IMG/VR virus record: IMGVR_UViG_3300042090_000228 | Location: 1 to 20,057 of that record | Direction: 5' to 3' (one strand) | Source: a virus | Length of the DNA: 20,057 bases | Part shown: piece after piece, positions 7,870-15,321 of the stretch | Numbering within the stretch: position 1 is the first letter of the stretch | Layout: every line of letters starts with the position of its first letter | Position numbers and translations under genes: made by a program | The notes under the pieces: model-generated | Seen by the model: only the letters and a program-made list of their open reading frames with translations | Told to the model about the DNA's origin: nothing | Database searches by the model: none

Positions 7870-8472
7870 TTACGCCGCTCCAGGAACGGTGTAGTCAACC
7901 TTCAGCATCATCGTGCCGCCCGTGGTGACGCCAGTGGTCACATAGGCCACGATGTCGAATAGCCCACCTGGATCGGTCGAATAGCCCAGGACCTGCCACA
8001 GGGGTTGGTTCTCAGAACCCGGCGGGAAGTTGGTCGCGTTCGCATAGGTCAGGTCATAGGGGGACCCCGACGCCAGGATGGATTGCGCTGCGCCGAACAA
8101 CTTGTTGTTCGCCGAACTAATCTGCGGAATGGTGCTCTGCAACGCGGTCGGCGTGCCATCCGTGGTGCTGTCCGAGAACCGCACGTTGAAGTCCGCGGCG
8201 CCGGCCGACGCGATCGTGAAACTGTAAAGCTTCACCGATTTCACATGCGCGCTGGTCGGAATGCGAACCATGGAATACGTCGAGGACGTGTTGTCGCCGC
8301 TGGCCACGGTCACCTTGTCGGTGATGGTCAGGAGGCTGGCCTGTGCGCCCTCGCCGGCCGTGTTCGCCACCACCGGGTTAGAGGCTTGCGTCGGGGCCGA
8401 AGTGAAGGTCGCGGCAGTCAAACCGTCGAGATTGACGATCGACTGGGAGAAAGCGATGTTGGTCTGCGTCAT
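7870..8472 (-). CDS. Probable capsid cement/decoration protein
   Basis: A 200-aa protein encoded directly after the major capsid gene. The centre (about 50-95: ITDKVTVASGDNTSSTYSMV, then IPTSAHVKSVKLYSF..ASAGAADFNVRFSD) and the C-terminal strands (GLFDIVAYVTTGVTTGGTMMLKVDY, in part) look like a beta-sandwich or jellyroll. In Bordetella phage BPP-1 and related podoviruses the gene after the capsid gene encodes a jellyroll cement protein that stabilises the shell. The position and fold look match, but I see no diagnostic motif. The start has GGAG eight bases upstream. Confidence 0.55.
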   Translation of the reverse strand: MTQTNIAFSQSIVNLDGLTAATFTSAPTQASNPVVANTAGEGAQASLLTITDKVTVASGDNTSSTYSMVRIPTSAHVKSVKLYSFTIASAGAADFNVRFSDSTTDGTPTALQSTIPQISSANNKLFGAAQSILASGSPYDLTYANATNFPPGSENQPLWQVLGYSTDPGGLFDIVAYVTTGVTTGGTMMLKVDYTVPGAA

Positions 8473-8494
8473 AGCCGGGCTCCGAAAGGATCAT

Positions 8495-8518
8495 CCAGAG
8501 CCCCTCGCGAGGCCCTGG
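8495..8518 (-). terminator. GNRA-capped hairpin directly after the major capsid gene
   Basis: In the leftward transcript, 8518..8509 pairs with 8504..8495 over ten consecutive positions (eight Watson-Crick, two G-U), closed by a GCGA tetraloop. It lies between the capsid stop (8532) and the start of the cement-like gene (8472). No strong U-run follows, so it may protect the capsid mRNA 3' end or cause partial termination rather than stop transcription fully. Confidence 0.4.
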
Positions 8519-8531
8519 AGGATCAGAATTG

Positions 8532-9482
8532 TTACGCGGTGATGTCGCCGCCGGTCGTGTCAGCACACGTGATCTGGAACACCTTGCCCGGTTGGGTGCG
8601 GGTGCAACCGATCATCATCTGCGTGTAGACCTGATAAGGCTGGCTCGACAGGTCCTCGCGGATCGTGATGCGGTTCAGCATGTCGCGCCACACGCCAAGA
8701 TGCAGGCCCGACTTGGCGAACGCCAAGCAGTTCCGCACGCTGGAGGTGTAGGGCAGCCGTTCAGACACCACGATGTCGAAGCCCAGGAAGCGCGTCACAC
8801 GCCCGTCCACCAGCACCGGCTTGTCGTTGAACTCGGTGCTGACGACCTGAACTTGGTTCAACAGGTCGGCTTCCTGCTGCGAACCAATGACCACCGTGAC
8901 CGGATCGGTCTCAATGTCCACATGGTAGTGCCGCAGGTTCCGGCGAAGCTCAATGAGCTTGGCGACGGTCAGGCCCGTGTTGATGCCGCTGGCGCCAAAC
9001 TGCACACCGATCTGGAAGCCCGGCGAAGCGGCGGTCGTCAGCGCGGTGTTGAAGGTCTCCGGCGACAGGCTCGCGGCATCCTGGCCGGTCTGCGCCGTGC
9101 CAAACGCGGCGGCGAACACGATGTCGTCGATCGCGCGCCCGAAGGCCATCGCGGCGTTCTGCACATACTGCGACTTGGGATCGACAATGGTTTGCAGTTC
9201 ATCGAAGGTGTCGATCAACTGCGCCTTCTCGCGCTCGGTCGGGAAGACCCACCGACGGGTGAAGGCATTGTCATCCGGCTGCAACGCCGAATAGCGTCCA
9301 ACCGGGGCTTTGGCGGCGGTGGCGTTCAACTGTTGCACAGGAGAGGCCATCTTGCCGACGTAGGTGCGCTCGTCGATCTTGCCGCGCAGCTTCGACCCCA
9401 TCTGCTGAAGTTTCAACTCCAGGAGGGTGGAAAACTGCGTCGTGTAAAGAGGGTAAAGACCCTGGGAAGTCGGTTCGGCCAT
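8532..9482 (-). CDS. Major capsid protein
   Basis: A 316-aa protein. It starts MAEPTSQGLYPLYTTQFSTL and has a helical N-arm (LLELKLQQMGSKLRGKI), then charged and aromatic segments and stretches such as KLIELRRNLRHYHVDIETDP (172-191) and FLGFDIVVSERLP, typical of podovirus HK97-fold capsid proteins annotated simply as 'phage capsid protein'. Order supports it: scaffold and lysozyme upstream, cement-like protein downstream. An AGGGA site lies eight bases before the ATG. It self-assembles on the scaffold around the portal to form the procapsid shell. I saw no N-terminal protease-cleaved delta domain. Confidence 0.85.
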   Translation of the reverse strand: MAEPTSQGLYPLYTTQFSTLLELKLQQMGSKLRGKIDERTYVGKMASPVQQLNATAAKAPVGRYSALQPDDNAFTRRWVFPTEREKAQLIDTFDELQTIVDPKSQYVQNAAMAFGRAIDDIVFAAAFGTAQTGQDAASLSPETFNTALTTAASPGFQIGVQFGASGINTGLTVAKLIELRRNLRHYHVDIETDPVTVVIGSQQEADLLNQVQVVSTEFNDKPVLVDGRVTRFLGFDIVVSERLPYTSSVRNCLAFAKSGLHLGVWRDMLNRITIREDLSSQPYQVYTQMMIGCTRTQPGKVFQITCADTTGGDITA

Positions 9483-9692
9483 TGGAATGGTCCCTGATTG
9501 GTGATGAGCGATGGCGGTTCAGGTGGCCGTATCCAATGACGGGGGCCGAGACAGGCGTGCTCGCCCGGGGTTGCCGGGGTCTGAGCGGTTACGAGCCCTG
9601 GTGTATACCTTTCGGTAGCCTTAAACCCTACACATAGAGGGTCTTACCAAGGGGCTAGTCGAGGTGCCAGGTAAGCAGGCACAGGACAGCTT
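9483..9692 (-). promoter_or_regulatory. Leader of the capsid gene (largest gap in the late block)
   Basis: A 210-base non-coding gap between lysozyme and capsid. It holds an imperfect GC hairpin (about 9546-9569) and a small stem-loop with a GAAA tetraloop (TACC/GGTA, about 9609-9620). The 9-mer CCGAAAGGT in that loop recurs in the gap at 7802-7856. An A/T-richer patch near 9618-9640 could host a late promoter, but no convincing -35/-10 pair is visible. A promoter boosting capsid expression here is inference. Confidence 0.3.
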
Positions 9693-10142
9693 TCAAGAGG
9701 GCGTCTTCAGTGCTCGCAGAGCGCGCTGGAAGTCGAGCACGCGCACCGGGGTCTGTTCATTCCATGCACTCTCGTCCAGCGCCTGGATCGCGTCGTCCCA
9801 TTGGTGGTTGCAGATGAGTTTCCACGTGCGAGGAAACTTTGCTGTCCACGCGGTCCCGAGTTGAAAGTTGACCGACGCCAGGGCTACGATGAACGGCACG
9901 CTGGGAATGCCCACCTGTGCCGCCTGCTCGATCGCGGCCTTGATGGCCTTGGCCGTGTCCTCCGCGAACCACTGATCGACCAGGGCCGGCGGAATGTCGT
10001 CGCCCACGTCCAGGTTGTCCGATGGCTGGATCAGGTGGCCGATGCCACCCGTGGGCAGGCCGCGGCTGTCGCGATAAACGACATACCGCACCCCCTCGCG
10101 AAGCTTCAGCACCGTCTCCAGGCCCTCTTGCACCGGGTCCAT
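9693..10142 (-). CDS. Endolysin / lysozyme, GH24 (T4 lysozyme-like muramidase)
   Basis: A 149-aa protein. E16, D25 and T31 in REGVRYVVYRDSRGLPTGGIGH have exactly the spacing of the T4 lysozyme catalytic triad (E11, D20, T26), followed by the conserved GH. Later segments (VPFIVALASVNFQLGTAW, then FPRTWKLICNHQWDDAIQAL) match the helical C-terminal lobe. The enzyme hydrolyses the MurNAc-GlcNAc bond of peptidoglycan. There is no signal peptide or membrane anchor, so export would need a holin, or the enzyme acts from the virion. It sits between scaffold and capsid, overlaps the scaffold stop as TAATG, and has a G-rich site six bases upstream. Placement in the head module is uncommon for a lysis gene. 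Confidence 0.9.
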   Translation of the reverse strand: MDPVQEGLETVLKLREGVRYVVYRDSRGLPTGGIGHLIQPSDNLDVGDDIPPALVDQWFAEDTAKAIKAAIEQAAQVGIPSVPFIVALASVNFQLGTAWTAKFPRTWKLICNHQWDDAIQALDESAWNEQTPVRVLDFQRALRALKTPS

Positions 10143-11026
10143 TACCGGCCCCCGCTGCTACCGGCGAGAACCACCGAGAGGTTGTTGAACTCGCGCACGG
10201 CCTGGGCATCGCCCGCCAGGAGCTTGGCAGCCCAAGCGGGGTCCTGCTTCAGCGTGGTCATGCGGTTCGCGGCTTGCTCGCGGGTCATGATACCGGAGCC
10301 CGAGCCGCCGCTGGCGACATACTGGTCGTCCTTGTTCAGCACGCCCACGCGCCGCAGGGCCTCCATGGTTTTGGCGTAGCCGGCGGTCTTCTCCAGCGCG
10401 GAGATCGTCTCGTCGTCCAGCCCCAGGGCTTTCGCGCCCTGTGCCGCGACGAAGCGGTTCACCTCGAAGTTGGTGCCCCAGTTCTGGCGCAGAAGGCCCC
10501 GCTCAGTCTCCAGCTTGGCGGCGGCTTCCGACTGTTCGGCGGCGCGTTGACTGTCAGCGAACTTGACGAACTCGGACGCGAACCCAGACATGGCCGACGC
10601 GGACACGTGCGCGGCGTGCGCGGCGTTGCGCAGCGCGGTATCCATAGCCGGGTCGATCGCTGAACCATCGGCACGCTTCACCTGGGACAGGTCATAGCCG
10701 GTGGGTTCTTTCGGCACGCCCAGACGTTCCCAGACGCCGCTCCACTCGGGCGCCACGGGGTCTTTGGGCAACCGCAGCAGCGTGGTCGGGTCGGCGCCCA
10801 CGAAGCGCTGGGCCTCATTGTAGGCTTTGGTCGCCTGCAACGCGACCTGCACGGGATCGGTGTGCGTCCAGCCCTTGTTCTGCCAGAGCCCGATCTCCTC
10901 CGCGGTCGCCTTGCCGTCATACCAATTCGCGGCTGGCGGCGGTGTCGCACCTCCAGCCGGAGGGGGCTGAGCGCCCCCCTGTGCCGGCGGGGTCGCGCCG
11001 GTCAGGTCAGTTTGCGTGCCACTCAT
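10142..11026 (-). CDS. Capsid assembly scaffold protein
   Basis: A 294-aa protein. Residues 1-34 are Pro/Gly/Gln-rich and disordered. Residues 35-115 carry the usual pattern NWYDGK...EEIGLWQNKGW...DP.....KAYNEAQRFVG....LLRLPKDP..PEW...WERLGVP..PTGYD found in podovirus scaffolds. Residues 130-215 are long charged helices (EQSEAAAKLETERGLLRQNW). The C-terminus is helical and ends in a Gly/Ser tail. It lies just before lysozyme and capsid. Scaffolds direct capsid assembly and leave before or during packaging. The start overlaps the Bbp19-like gene as ATGA, with GGAG eight bases upstream. Confidence 0.8.
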   Translation of the reverse strand: MSGTQTDLTGATPPAQGGAQPPPAGGATPPPAANWYDGKATAEEIGLWQNKGWTHTDPVQVALQATKAYNEAQRFVGADPTTLLRLPKDPVAPEWSGVWERLGVPKEPTGYDLSQVKRADGSAIDPAMDTALRNAAHAAHVSASAMSGFASEFVKFADSQRAAEQSEAAAKLETERGLLRQNWGTNFEVNRFVAAQGAKALGLDDETISALEKTAGYAKTMEALRRVGVLNKDDQYVASGGSGSGIMTREQAANRMTTLKQDPAWAAKLLAGDAQAVREFNNLSVVLAGSSGGR

Positions 11027-11310
11027 TGCTCAATCTCCATCGGTGGTATGATACCGCCTGTTGCGATCTCATAAAGTTGCTCATCCGTCAGTTTCAAGTG
11101 CTGCTGGATGCGCAGCCACACGTCACGACGGCCTTGTTTCCGCGCGTCTATCCGCGGGTCCTCGTCGAAAGTTGTTTCGTAAGCGTAGCAGAACTGCGCC
11201 AGATCAGCGAGGACGATCTGCCCCGTCGGTTGGTGCATGGTCAGTTGGTAGGCTCGCTTCCGGCCCTGTATCTTGCGCAGAGCCTCGATCGCGGTCGTAA
11301 GCAGTTTCAT
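11023..11310 (-). CDS. Bbp19-like small phage protein
   Basis: A 95-aa protein with the pattern QPTGQIVLADLAQFCYAYETTFDEDPRIDARKQGRRDVWLRIQQHL split across residues 27-72. This matches the Bbp19-like phage family (GR/GQ.VL.DL..FC......F..DP......EGRR.V...I...L), a helical protein of unknown function first named in Bordetella phage BPP-1 and encoded between portal and scaffold. GGAGAG lies four bases before the ATG. The stop overlaps the scaffold start as ATGA. Family call rests on motif and position. Confidence 0.75.
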   Translation of the reverse strand: MKLLTTAIEALRKIQGRKRAYQLTMHQPTGQIVLADLAQFCYAYETTFDEDPRIDARKQGRRDVWLRIQQHLKLTDEQLYEIATGGIIPPMEIEQ

Positions 11311-11446
11311 CGTCTCTCCAGTGGCTGAACTCCCAGCGGGAGAACTCGTCCTGTTTCCAGATCATCCAGGAATGGTGACCGATATCAAGGTAGGCGCCAC
11401 AGACGCGAACCCCGTGCATGAATAGCAGGCCGAAATCGAACGTCAT
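11204..11446 (-). CDS. Small overlapping ORF after portal, uncertain
   Basis: An 80-aa frame that starts within the portal stop codon (ATGA overlap), the coupling style used throughout this block. Its first 45 codons (MTFDFGLLFMHGVRVCGAYL, then a Trp/His/Asp-rich part) fill an otherwise empty 133-base gap. The remaining 35 codons overlap the Bbp19-like gene in another frame and look like low-information Asp/Arg/Pro sequence. The Trp/Phe-rich start is not what random GC-rich DNA tends to encode, but the SD is weak. It may be a real short gene or a former gene eroded at its 3' end. Confidence 0.4.
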   Translation of the reverse strand: MTFDFGLLFMHGVRVCGAYLDIGHHSWMIWKQDEFSRWEFSHWRDDETAYDRDRGSAQDTGPEASLPTDHAPTDGADRPR

Positions 11447-13209
11447 TGCTGCATCCCAGGTTGGATCGGCTGCGGCTCCATCTGCGGCGGCTGTTGCTGT
11501 TGGGGCTGACCCATGCCGGCCTTCGCCTGCACGGCCTGGGCTTTCATCATCGCGGCCTGGGCCGGCGCGGCCTGGACCTGCATTTGCTGTTGCTGTTGCT
11601 GCTGGAGCGCCTGATCCTTCTGCGCGATCTCCTCCGGGCTCGACATCCAGCTTTCGGGAACCATCTGGATTTCCGCGATGGCCGGGATCGCGACCTTGAA
11701 GTTGAACGGGTGCAACAGCGACGTGTCGCCCGTGATCTGCACAAGCTCCTTGACGCTCTCGACCGTGCGCATGAAGCCCGCGGCGTTCTGCGCCCGCATG
11801 GCCCGCGCCAGCGGCGAGGTGGAGAGCATCTGGTAAGAGCCCCCGGCTTCCCGGAGGCGGGGCGGCATCGGCGGCAGCAGATGCAAGTGCGACAGGCAGT
11901 CCAACTCGCGGATCGTCATCGGCCCCAGGTATTCGCTCTCCTGTCGCCCGACCGTCGGCGCCAGAAGGATGCCCTTCTCGTTCACGCGCTCGATCACTTC
12001 AGTCGCGCTCATGGTCGGGGTCTCGGTCAGGATTTGGAACAGGCTCACCAGGAACGTGTCATTGATGAGCGCCCGCTCCTCCTGCATCATCTCCTTGGTG
12101 ATCTGTATCTCGCCGACCGGCAGGGTGCCAACGAGGGGCTTCCCATCCGCGGTCATGCCGCCTTTGTTCAGTGCGCCCGGCAGCAGCGACATGCCCATGA
12201 GGCCGTCATCACCAAGCAGCAGCACCGGGTCCGCGGCGCGGTGGCCGGCCTTCAGGAAGGTGCGCTTCTCCGCATTCAAGGTCTTCAGCGCCGGCAGCAC
12301 GAGTTGGGTCGGGCCGCGGCCGTAGACTTCCATTGGGGTCTGGAGGTAGCGCGAGATCGCCGTGGGAAGCCCGCGATAGCCGCCTTCTGGCGCCACGAGC
12401 GCGTGCCCCTCAATGCACATTTGGATCGACATGAACGGCTTGCCGCGCCCATCCACCCGTTCCGGGTCCCAGTCGCTCCGCGGATAAACCCGGTGCAGGA
12501 AATTGTAGGGCCACTCAGAATGCTGATCGAGCGCGTTCTTCAACGCTGGCGGTAGCGCATCGTAGCCGAACTTCTGCATTGCCTGTCGCGCCGTCAACTT
12601 ATACCAGCGGATGAAACCGTCGGGCACGCCCTGGTGGTTCTGGTGAATAAATAGTTCCCCAAGCGGAATGTTGATATACCGCAACCCTCGCTGGCCCGTT
12701 CCTTCTCCGTAATACTCCTCGACATACATGGCGCCCGTGCCAAACGCGCCAAGCGATGTGTAAACATTCTGATTTTGACTGGCGAAATTGGAAACCGGGT
12801 TGTAGCGATGCTTGAACAAAATGCGTGACACTTGTTCAAACCAAAGCCGTGTCGGACGATCCTTCATCACATATTCATCGTCGGCGATGATCTGCTGCCA
12901 TTGCATGTTCCGCGGCGTCAACATGCTGTCCAGGATAGCGCTGAACCGCGCGAGCGCGGACATGCCTGTGGCATCCACCTGTCGGTCGGTCTTCTTCTGG
13001 CCGGGCCAGTTGAAGTTGCCATAGTAGAACGTGTTGCGAGAGGTTGGCAGGACAAGCTCGGCGGCTTCCTCCCACTGGGACGCGAACGTGTTTCGCCATA
13101 GCTGGAGTTCGCTGAACTCCTTCATGGTGTCCTCAACGAGGAACTCCTCGCGCGCGGTCGCCTTGTGACCGGCCTCGTAGAGCTTGTAGCGTTCGTCGTC
13201 CGTGGCCAT
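11443..13209 (-). CDS. Portal protein (T7 gp8-like head-to-tail connecting protein)
   Basis: A 588-aa protein. Residues 25-110 (SELQLWRNTFASQWEEAAEL, then VLPTSRNTF, DATGMSALARFSAILDSMLTP and W.QI) are the N-terminal signature of the T7-like head-tail connector family. Residues 160-215 (GTGAMYVEEYY.., INIPLGELFIHQNHQG..D) continue it. The C-terminus (about 543-588) is strongly Gln/Pro/Ala-rich with a run of seven Gln, like the flexible tails of other portals. It forms the dodecameric DNA entry and exit ring at one capsid vertex and docks the terminase and then the gp11-like connector. Start and preceding stop overlap as TGATG. The SD is weak, so coupled translation is likely. Confidence 0.92.
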   Translation of the reverse strand: MATDDERYKLYEAGHKATAREEFLVEDTMKEFSELQLWRNTFASQWEEAAELVLPTSRNTFYYGNFNWPGQKKTDRQVDATGMSALARFSAILDSMLTPRNMQWQQIIADDEYVMKDRPTRLWFEQVSRILFKHRYNPVSNFASQNQNVYTSLGAFGTGAMYVEEYYGEGTGQRGLRYINIPLGELFIHQNHQGVPDGFIRWYKLTARQAMQKFGYDALPPALKNALDQHSEWPYNFLHRVYPRSDWDPERVDGRGKPFMSIQMCIEGHALVAPEGGYRGLPTAISRYLQTPMEVYGRGPTQLVLPALKTLNAEKRTFLKAGHRAADPVLLLGDDGLMGMSLLPGALNKGGMTADGKPLVGTLPVGEIQITKEMMQEERALINDTFLVSLFQILTETPTMSATEVIERVNEKGILLAPTVGRQESEYLGPMTIRELDCLSHLHLLPPMPPRLREAGGSYQMLSTSPLARAMRAQNAAGFMRTVESVKELVQITGDTSLLHPFNFKVAIPAIAEIQMVPESWMSSPEEIAQKDQALQQQQQQQMQVQAAPAQAAMMKAQAVQAKAGMGQPQQQQPPQMEPQPIQPGMQQ

Positions 13210-13409
13210 CAGTAGGTTGTTCCCATACCGATTGGCGCCAGACCCAGATCACGAGCGACGGTCGAGCCGGTCCCCTGGCCCAGCAGCATCTTGCGCCGCT
13301 TCTCCTCCTCCAACGCGTCCTGGACCTGGGTGCCGAGCGTGGTGCCCAGCCCCAGGTCCGCGGACACGGGGGACAGCATCGTGTTCTTCATACTCGCTGG
13401 GGGCATCAT
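13209..13409 (-). CDS. Small protein upstream of portal, unknown
   Basis: A 66-aa protein (65 if the second of two tandem ATGs is used). The AGGAGG site right before the double ATG is built from the Glu codons and stop of the previous gene (GAG GAG GAA TGA). The second ATG, four bases from that site, has the better spacing. A longer frame to 13463 would lie inside the upstream gene and is not favoured. Sequence: Met/Pro/Leu/Gly-rich N-terminus, a charged helix around 28-42 (QVQDALEEEKRRKMLLGQG), and a Gly-rich end, GLAPIGMGTTY. Small proteins of this type sit upstream of portals in many podoviruses. Function unknown. Confidence 0.65.
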   Translation of the reverse strand: MMPPASMKNTMLSPVSADLGLGTTLGTQVQDALEEEKRRKMLLGQGTGSTVARDLGLAPIGMGTTY

Positions 13410-13603
13410 TCCTCCTCGCCGGGTTTCGCCGGCTCGGGTTCCACGGGCAGCACCGCGGTCCATTCTCCCGCCTTGACCCGGCCGACTTCCCGGGGGCGGC
13501 GCCCGCCGGTCAGGAAGATCAGGTTATCGTCTTCGTCCACCTTGTATGTCGGGGCGTCGATCATGGTTTCATCGCCGAAGGAGCCGGAGACGACATAGGA
13601 CAT
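13406..13603 (-). CDS. Small acidic protein, unknown
   Basis: A 65-aa acidic protein with beta-like segments (TYKVDEDDNLIFLTGGRRPR) and a Pro/Glu-rich tail ending in three Glu. Those Glu codons double as the ribosome-binding site of the next gene. An AGGAG site lies seven bases before the ATG. It begins the portal group after a 42-base gap following terminase. No family recognised. Confidence 0.6.
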   Translation of the reverse strand: MSYVVSGSFGDETMIDAPTYKVDEDDNLIFLTGGRRPREVGRVKAGEWTAVLPVEPEPAKPGEEE

Positions 13604-13630
13604 GGGGTAGCTCCTGGCACAGGGCAGGGA

Positions 13631-13643
13631 AGGGTTTGACCCT
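13631..13643 (-). terminator. Small hairpin after terminase large subunit
   Basis: A perfect 5-bp stem (13631-13635 with 13639-13643) with a 3-base loop, starting three bases after the terL stop. No U-run follows in the leftward direction. It could be a weak processing or attenuation structure in the 42-base gap between packaging and portal genes. Short enough to be chance. Confidence 0.2.
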
Positions 13644-13645
13644 AT

Positions 13646-15100
13646 CTAGTAGGCGAACAGGTCGAAATCAACACCGGCTGCCTGTGCCGGCTCCATCCGG
13701 CGGCTGACCTGCCCGCCGATGAGATGCAAAGGCTTGCCGAACCGCTTACCCATGATCCCGCCTCGGGTGGCGTCCAGCAGGTCGTTCATGATCGGCACGA
13801 TCAGGCCGTCTTTCCGGTGATACATGCGATACTCGTCGAACCACTCCGTCAGGTGGCTGGCGACCTTGAACCTGTTGGTCGCCATCCGCTGCTGCATCTC
13901 CAGGATGCCCGTCTCGACCGAGACCCCGCCGTCCTCCCAGTGCATGTGCTTGGGGGTCATCAGCAGGCCCTCGTCCTTGTAGAGCTTCGCCAGGGTCTCG
14001 CCCGACCCCTTCTCCCGGTTGTTCCCGTCATGGGGCCAGCCCACGGGTATGTTGCCAGCGATCGCCTTCATGGCCTTGGCGTGCTGGAGGGGCTGGGCGT
14101 CCGACATGCGGATGGCGTGCAGGATGTGGAACACGTCGGCGTCCCGGTCCCAGGCTGACAGGACCGCGGCGAACGGGTGGGCGATACCGAAGTCCAGGGT
14201 CCAGAGCTTGGTCCAGTGCTCGGGCAGATACTGGATCGCCGGCTCCATGATCTGGCTCTCGGGCGTGATGAACACGGCGCCGGAGCCGAGCATGGGGATG
14301 CCGCGCGCCCGGGCCTCGCGCTCGTGTGGCAGGTAGGCCGCGATGATCGCCGCGCGCTTGGCCGCGGGGATATGCAGGGCGTCGTCGATCGTCATGGTGA
14401 CCACGAACCGGGTGTCGCTCACCTCATTGATGAACCGCAGCACCACGGCGCTCATACCCTGGAGCGGCGTGAAGGTGATGATACCGCAGCCGTCGGTCGC
14501 CGTGATCCGGGTCAGGATTTCCGAATACTCCGGGGCCGGCGGCTCCTCGTCGCACCAGAAGAAGTCAATGCTGTCGCCCTGGAGCTTCTGCCTGCCTTGC
14601 TCGTAGGTCTTGAACCGGAGGACGGAGATGCCGTCCACGCTCGCGCCATCTGGCGCCAGATGCTTGACCTGCACCGTATCATAGGCGTCGGTCACGCCCC
14701 GGGCCAGCGAGGGCTTCTCGACGAACGCCTCTCGGGGGATCATGCCCGAGCCGAGCATCTCCTCGACACCGGGCTCGCCGCAGAGCAAGCGCTGGGACAC
14801 GTCACGGGTAACGGCGCCAGTCTCCCCAACCGCCCAGGCTTTGATGGGCCGCTTCCAGCGGCGGCCCAGCCATTCCGCGGGATACTCGCCGGTCAGGTGG
14901 AACGCGGTCTCGGCCGAGCCGCAGTAGCTCTTGCCGACTTGGTTGCCAGCCATCAGCAGCCGTTCGCGGTAGACCGCGCCGGCATCAAAGAACTGCTGCT
15001 GCTTGGGATAAGGCTCGAAGAAGTCGAGCTTGCGGTAGACCTTCCGGGTCTTCGCCGCGTTTAGGGTGGCGATGATCTTGTCGAGTTCGGCGTTGCTCAT
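13646..15100 (-). CDS. terL: Terminase large subunit (packaging ATPase-nuclease)
   Basis: A 484-aa protein. Walker A is AGNQVGKS at 51-58 (Lys57). Walker B is DFFWCDEE at 179-186, with catalytic Glu185. The coupling motif is ITFTP at 208-212. The C-terminal RNase H-like nuclease is marked by WTLDFGIAHP with Asp303 and by DLLDATRGG with D440/D443 near the end. Length and motif order are normal for TerL. It docks on the portal, translocates DNA into the capsid and cuts the concatemer. The start overlaps the preceding small gene as ATGA, with little SD, so coupled translation is likely. Confidence 0.95.
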   Translation of the reverse strand: MSNAELDKIIATLNAAKTRKVYRKLDFFEPYPKQQQFFDAGAVYRERLLMAGNQVGKSYCGSAETAFHLTGEYPAEWLGRRWKRPIKAWAVGETGAVTRDVSQRLLCGEPGVEEMLGSGMIPREAFVEKPSLARGVTDAYDTVQVKHLAPDGASVDGISVLRFKTYEQGRQKLQGDSIDFFWCDEEPPAPEYSEILTRITATDGCGIITFTPLQGMSAVVLRFINEVSDTRFVVTMTIDDALHIPAAKRAAIIAAYLPHEREARARGIPMLGSGAVFITPESQIMEPAIQYLPEHWTKLWTLDFGIAHPFAAVLSAWDRDADVFHILHAIRMSDAQPLQHAKAMKAIAGNIPVGWPHDGNNREKGSGETLAKLYKDEGLLMTPKHMHWEDGGVSVETGILEMQQRMATNRFKVASHLTEWFDEYRMYHRKDGLIVPIMNDLLDATRGGIMGKRFGKPLHLIGGQVSRRMEPAQAAGVDFDLFAY

Positions 15101-15321
15101 TGGAACGGAACCGGCTCGCCCATCCGGCGATACTCCGCGACCGCCCGAGCCATGGCGCCGTTGATTTGCTTCAGAGCATCCACCTCGCTTTGGAGGTTCA
15201 CTGCCCTGTGCAGCTTAGCAACCCCATCTTCCAGGATCGCCGCCAGGGTGCCGAGCACCAGTCGATCGGCACGTTGATCCTTGGTGGCGTCCAGTTGCAG
15301 CCGACGGATCAGCGATCTCAT
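15097..15321 (-). CDS. Small helical protein between terminase subunits, unknown
   Basis: A 74-aa, nearly all-helical, basic protein (RSLIRRLQLDATKDQRADRL, then LGTLAAILEDGVAKLHRAVN and a C-terminal AMARAVAEYRRMGEPVPFQ). Both ends use ATGA overlaps, with terS upstream and terL downstream, and a GGAGG site lies seven bases before the ATG. The position suggests a packaging accessory, but there is no recognised domain. Confidence 0.65.
   Translation of the reverse strand: MRSLIRRLQLDATKDQRADRLVLGTLAAILEDGVAKLHRAVNLQSEVDALKQINGAMARAVAEYRRMGEPVPFQ

Noticed and set aside
8529-9497. Long plus-strand open frame (322 codons) opposite the capsid gene
   Set aside because: Antisense shadow: Arg/His/Gly/Leu-rich translation without motifs, no SD, and the minus-strand frame encodes a clear capsid protein. 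High GC removes stop codons from the complementary frame.
11446-12555. Plus-strand open frame (369 codons) opposite portal
   Set aside because: Translation is Leu/Arg/His-rich low-complexity sequence mirroring portal codons. No family resemblance or ribosome site.
13410-13463. Extended start for the small protein before portal
   Set aside because: The extension lies inside the previous gene in another frame and is Arg/Gly-rich. The AGGAGG next to 13409 marks the real start.
14177-15064. Plus-strand open frame (295 codons) opposite terminase
   Set aside because: Antisense shadow of terL. All ATPase and nuclease motifs are on the minus strand.
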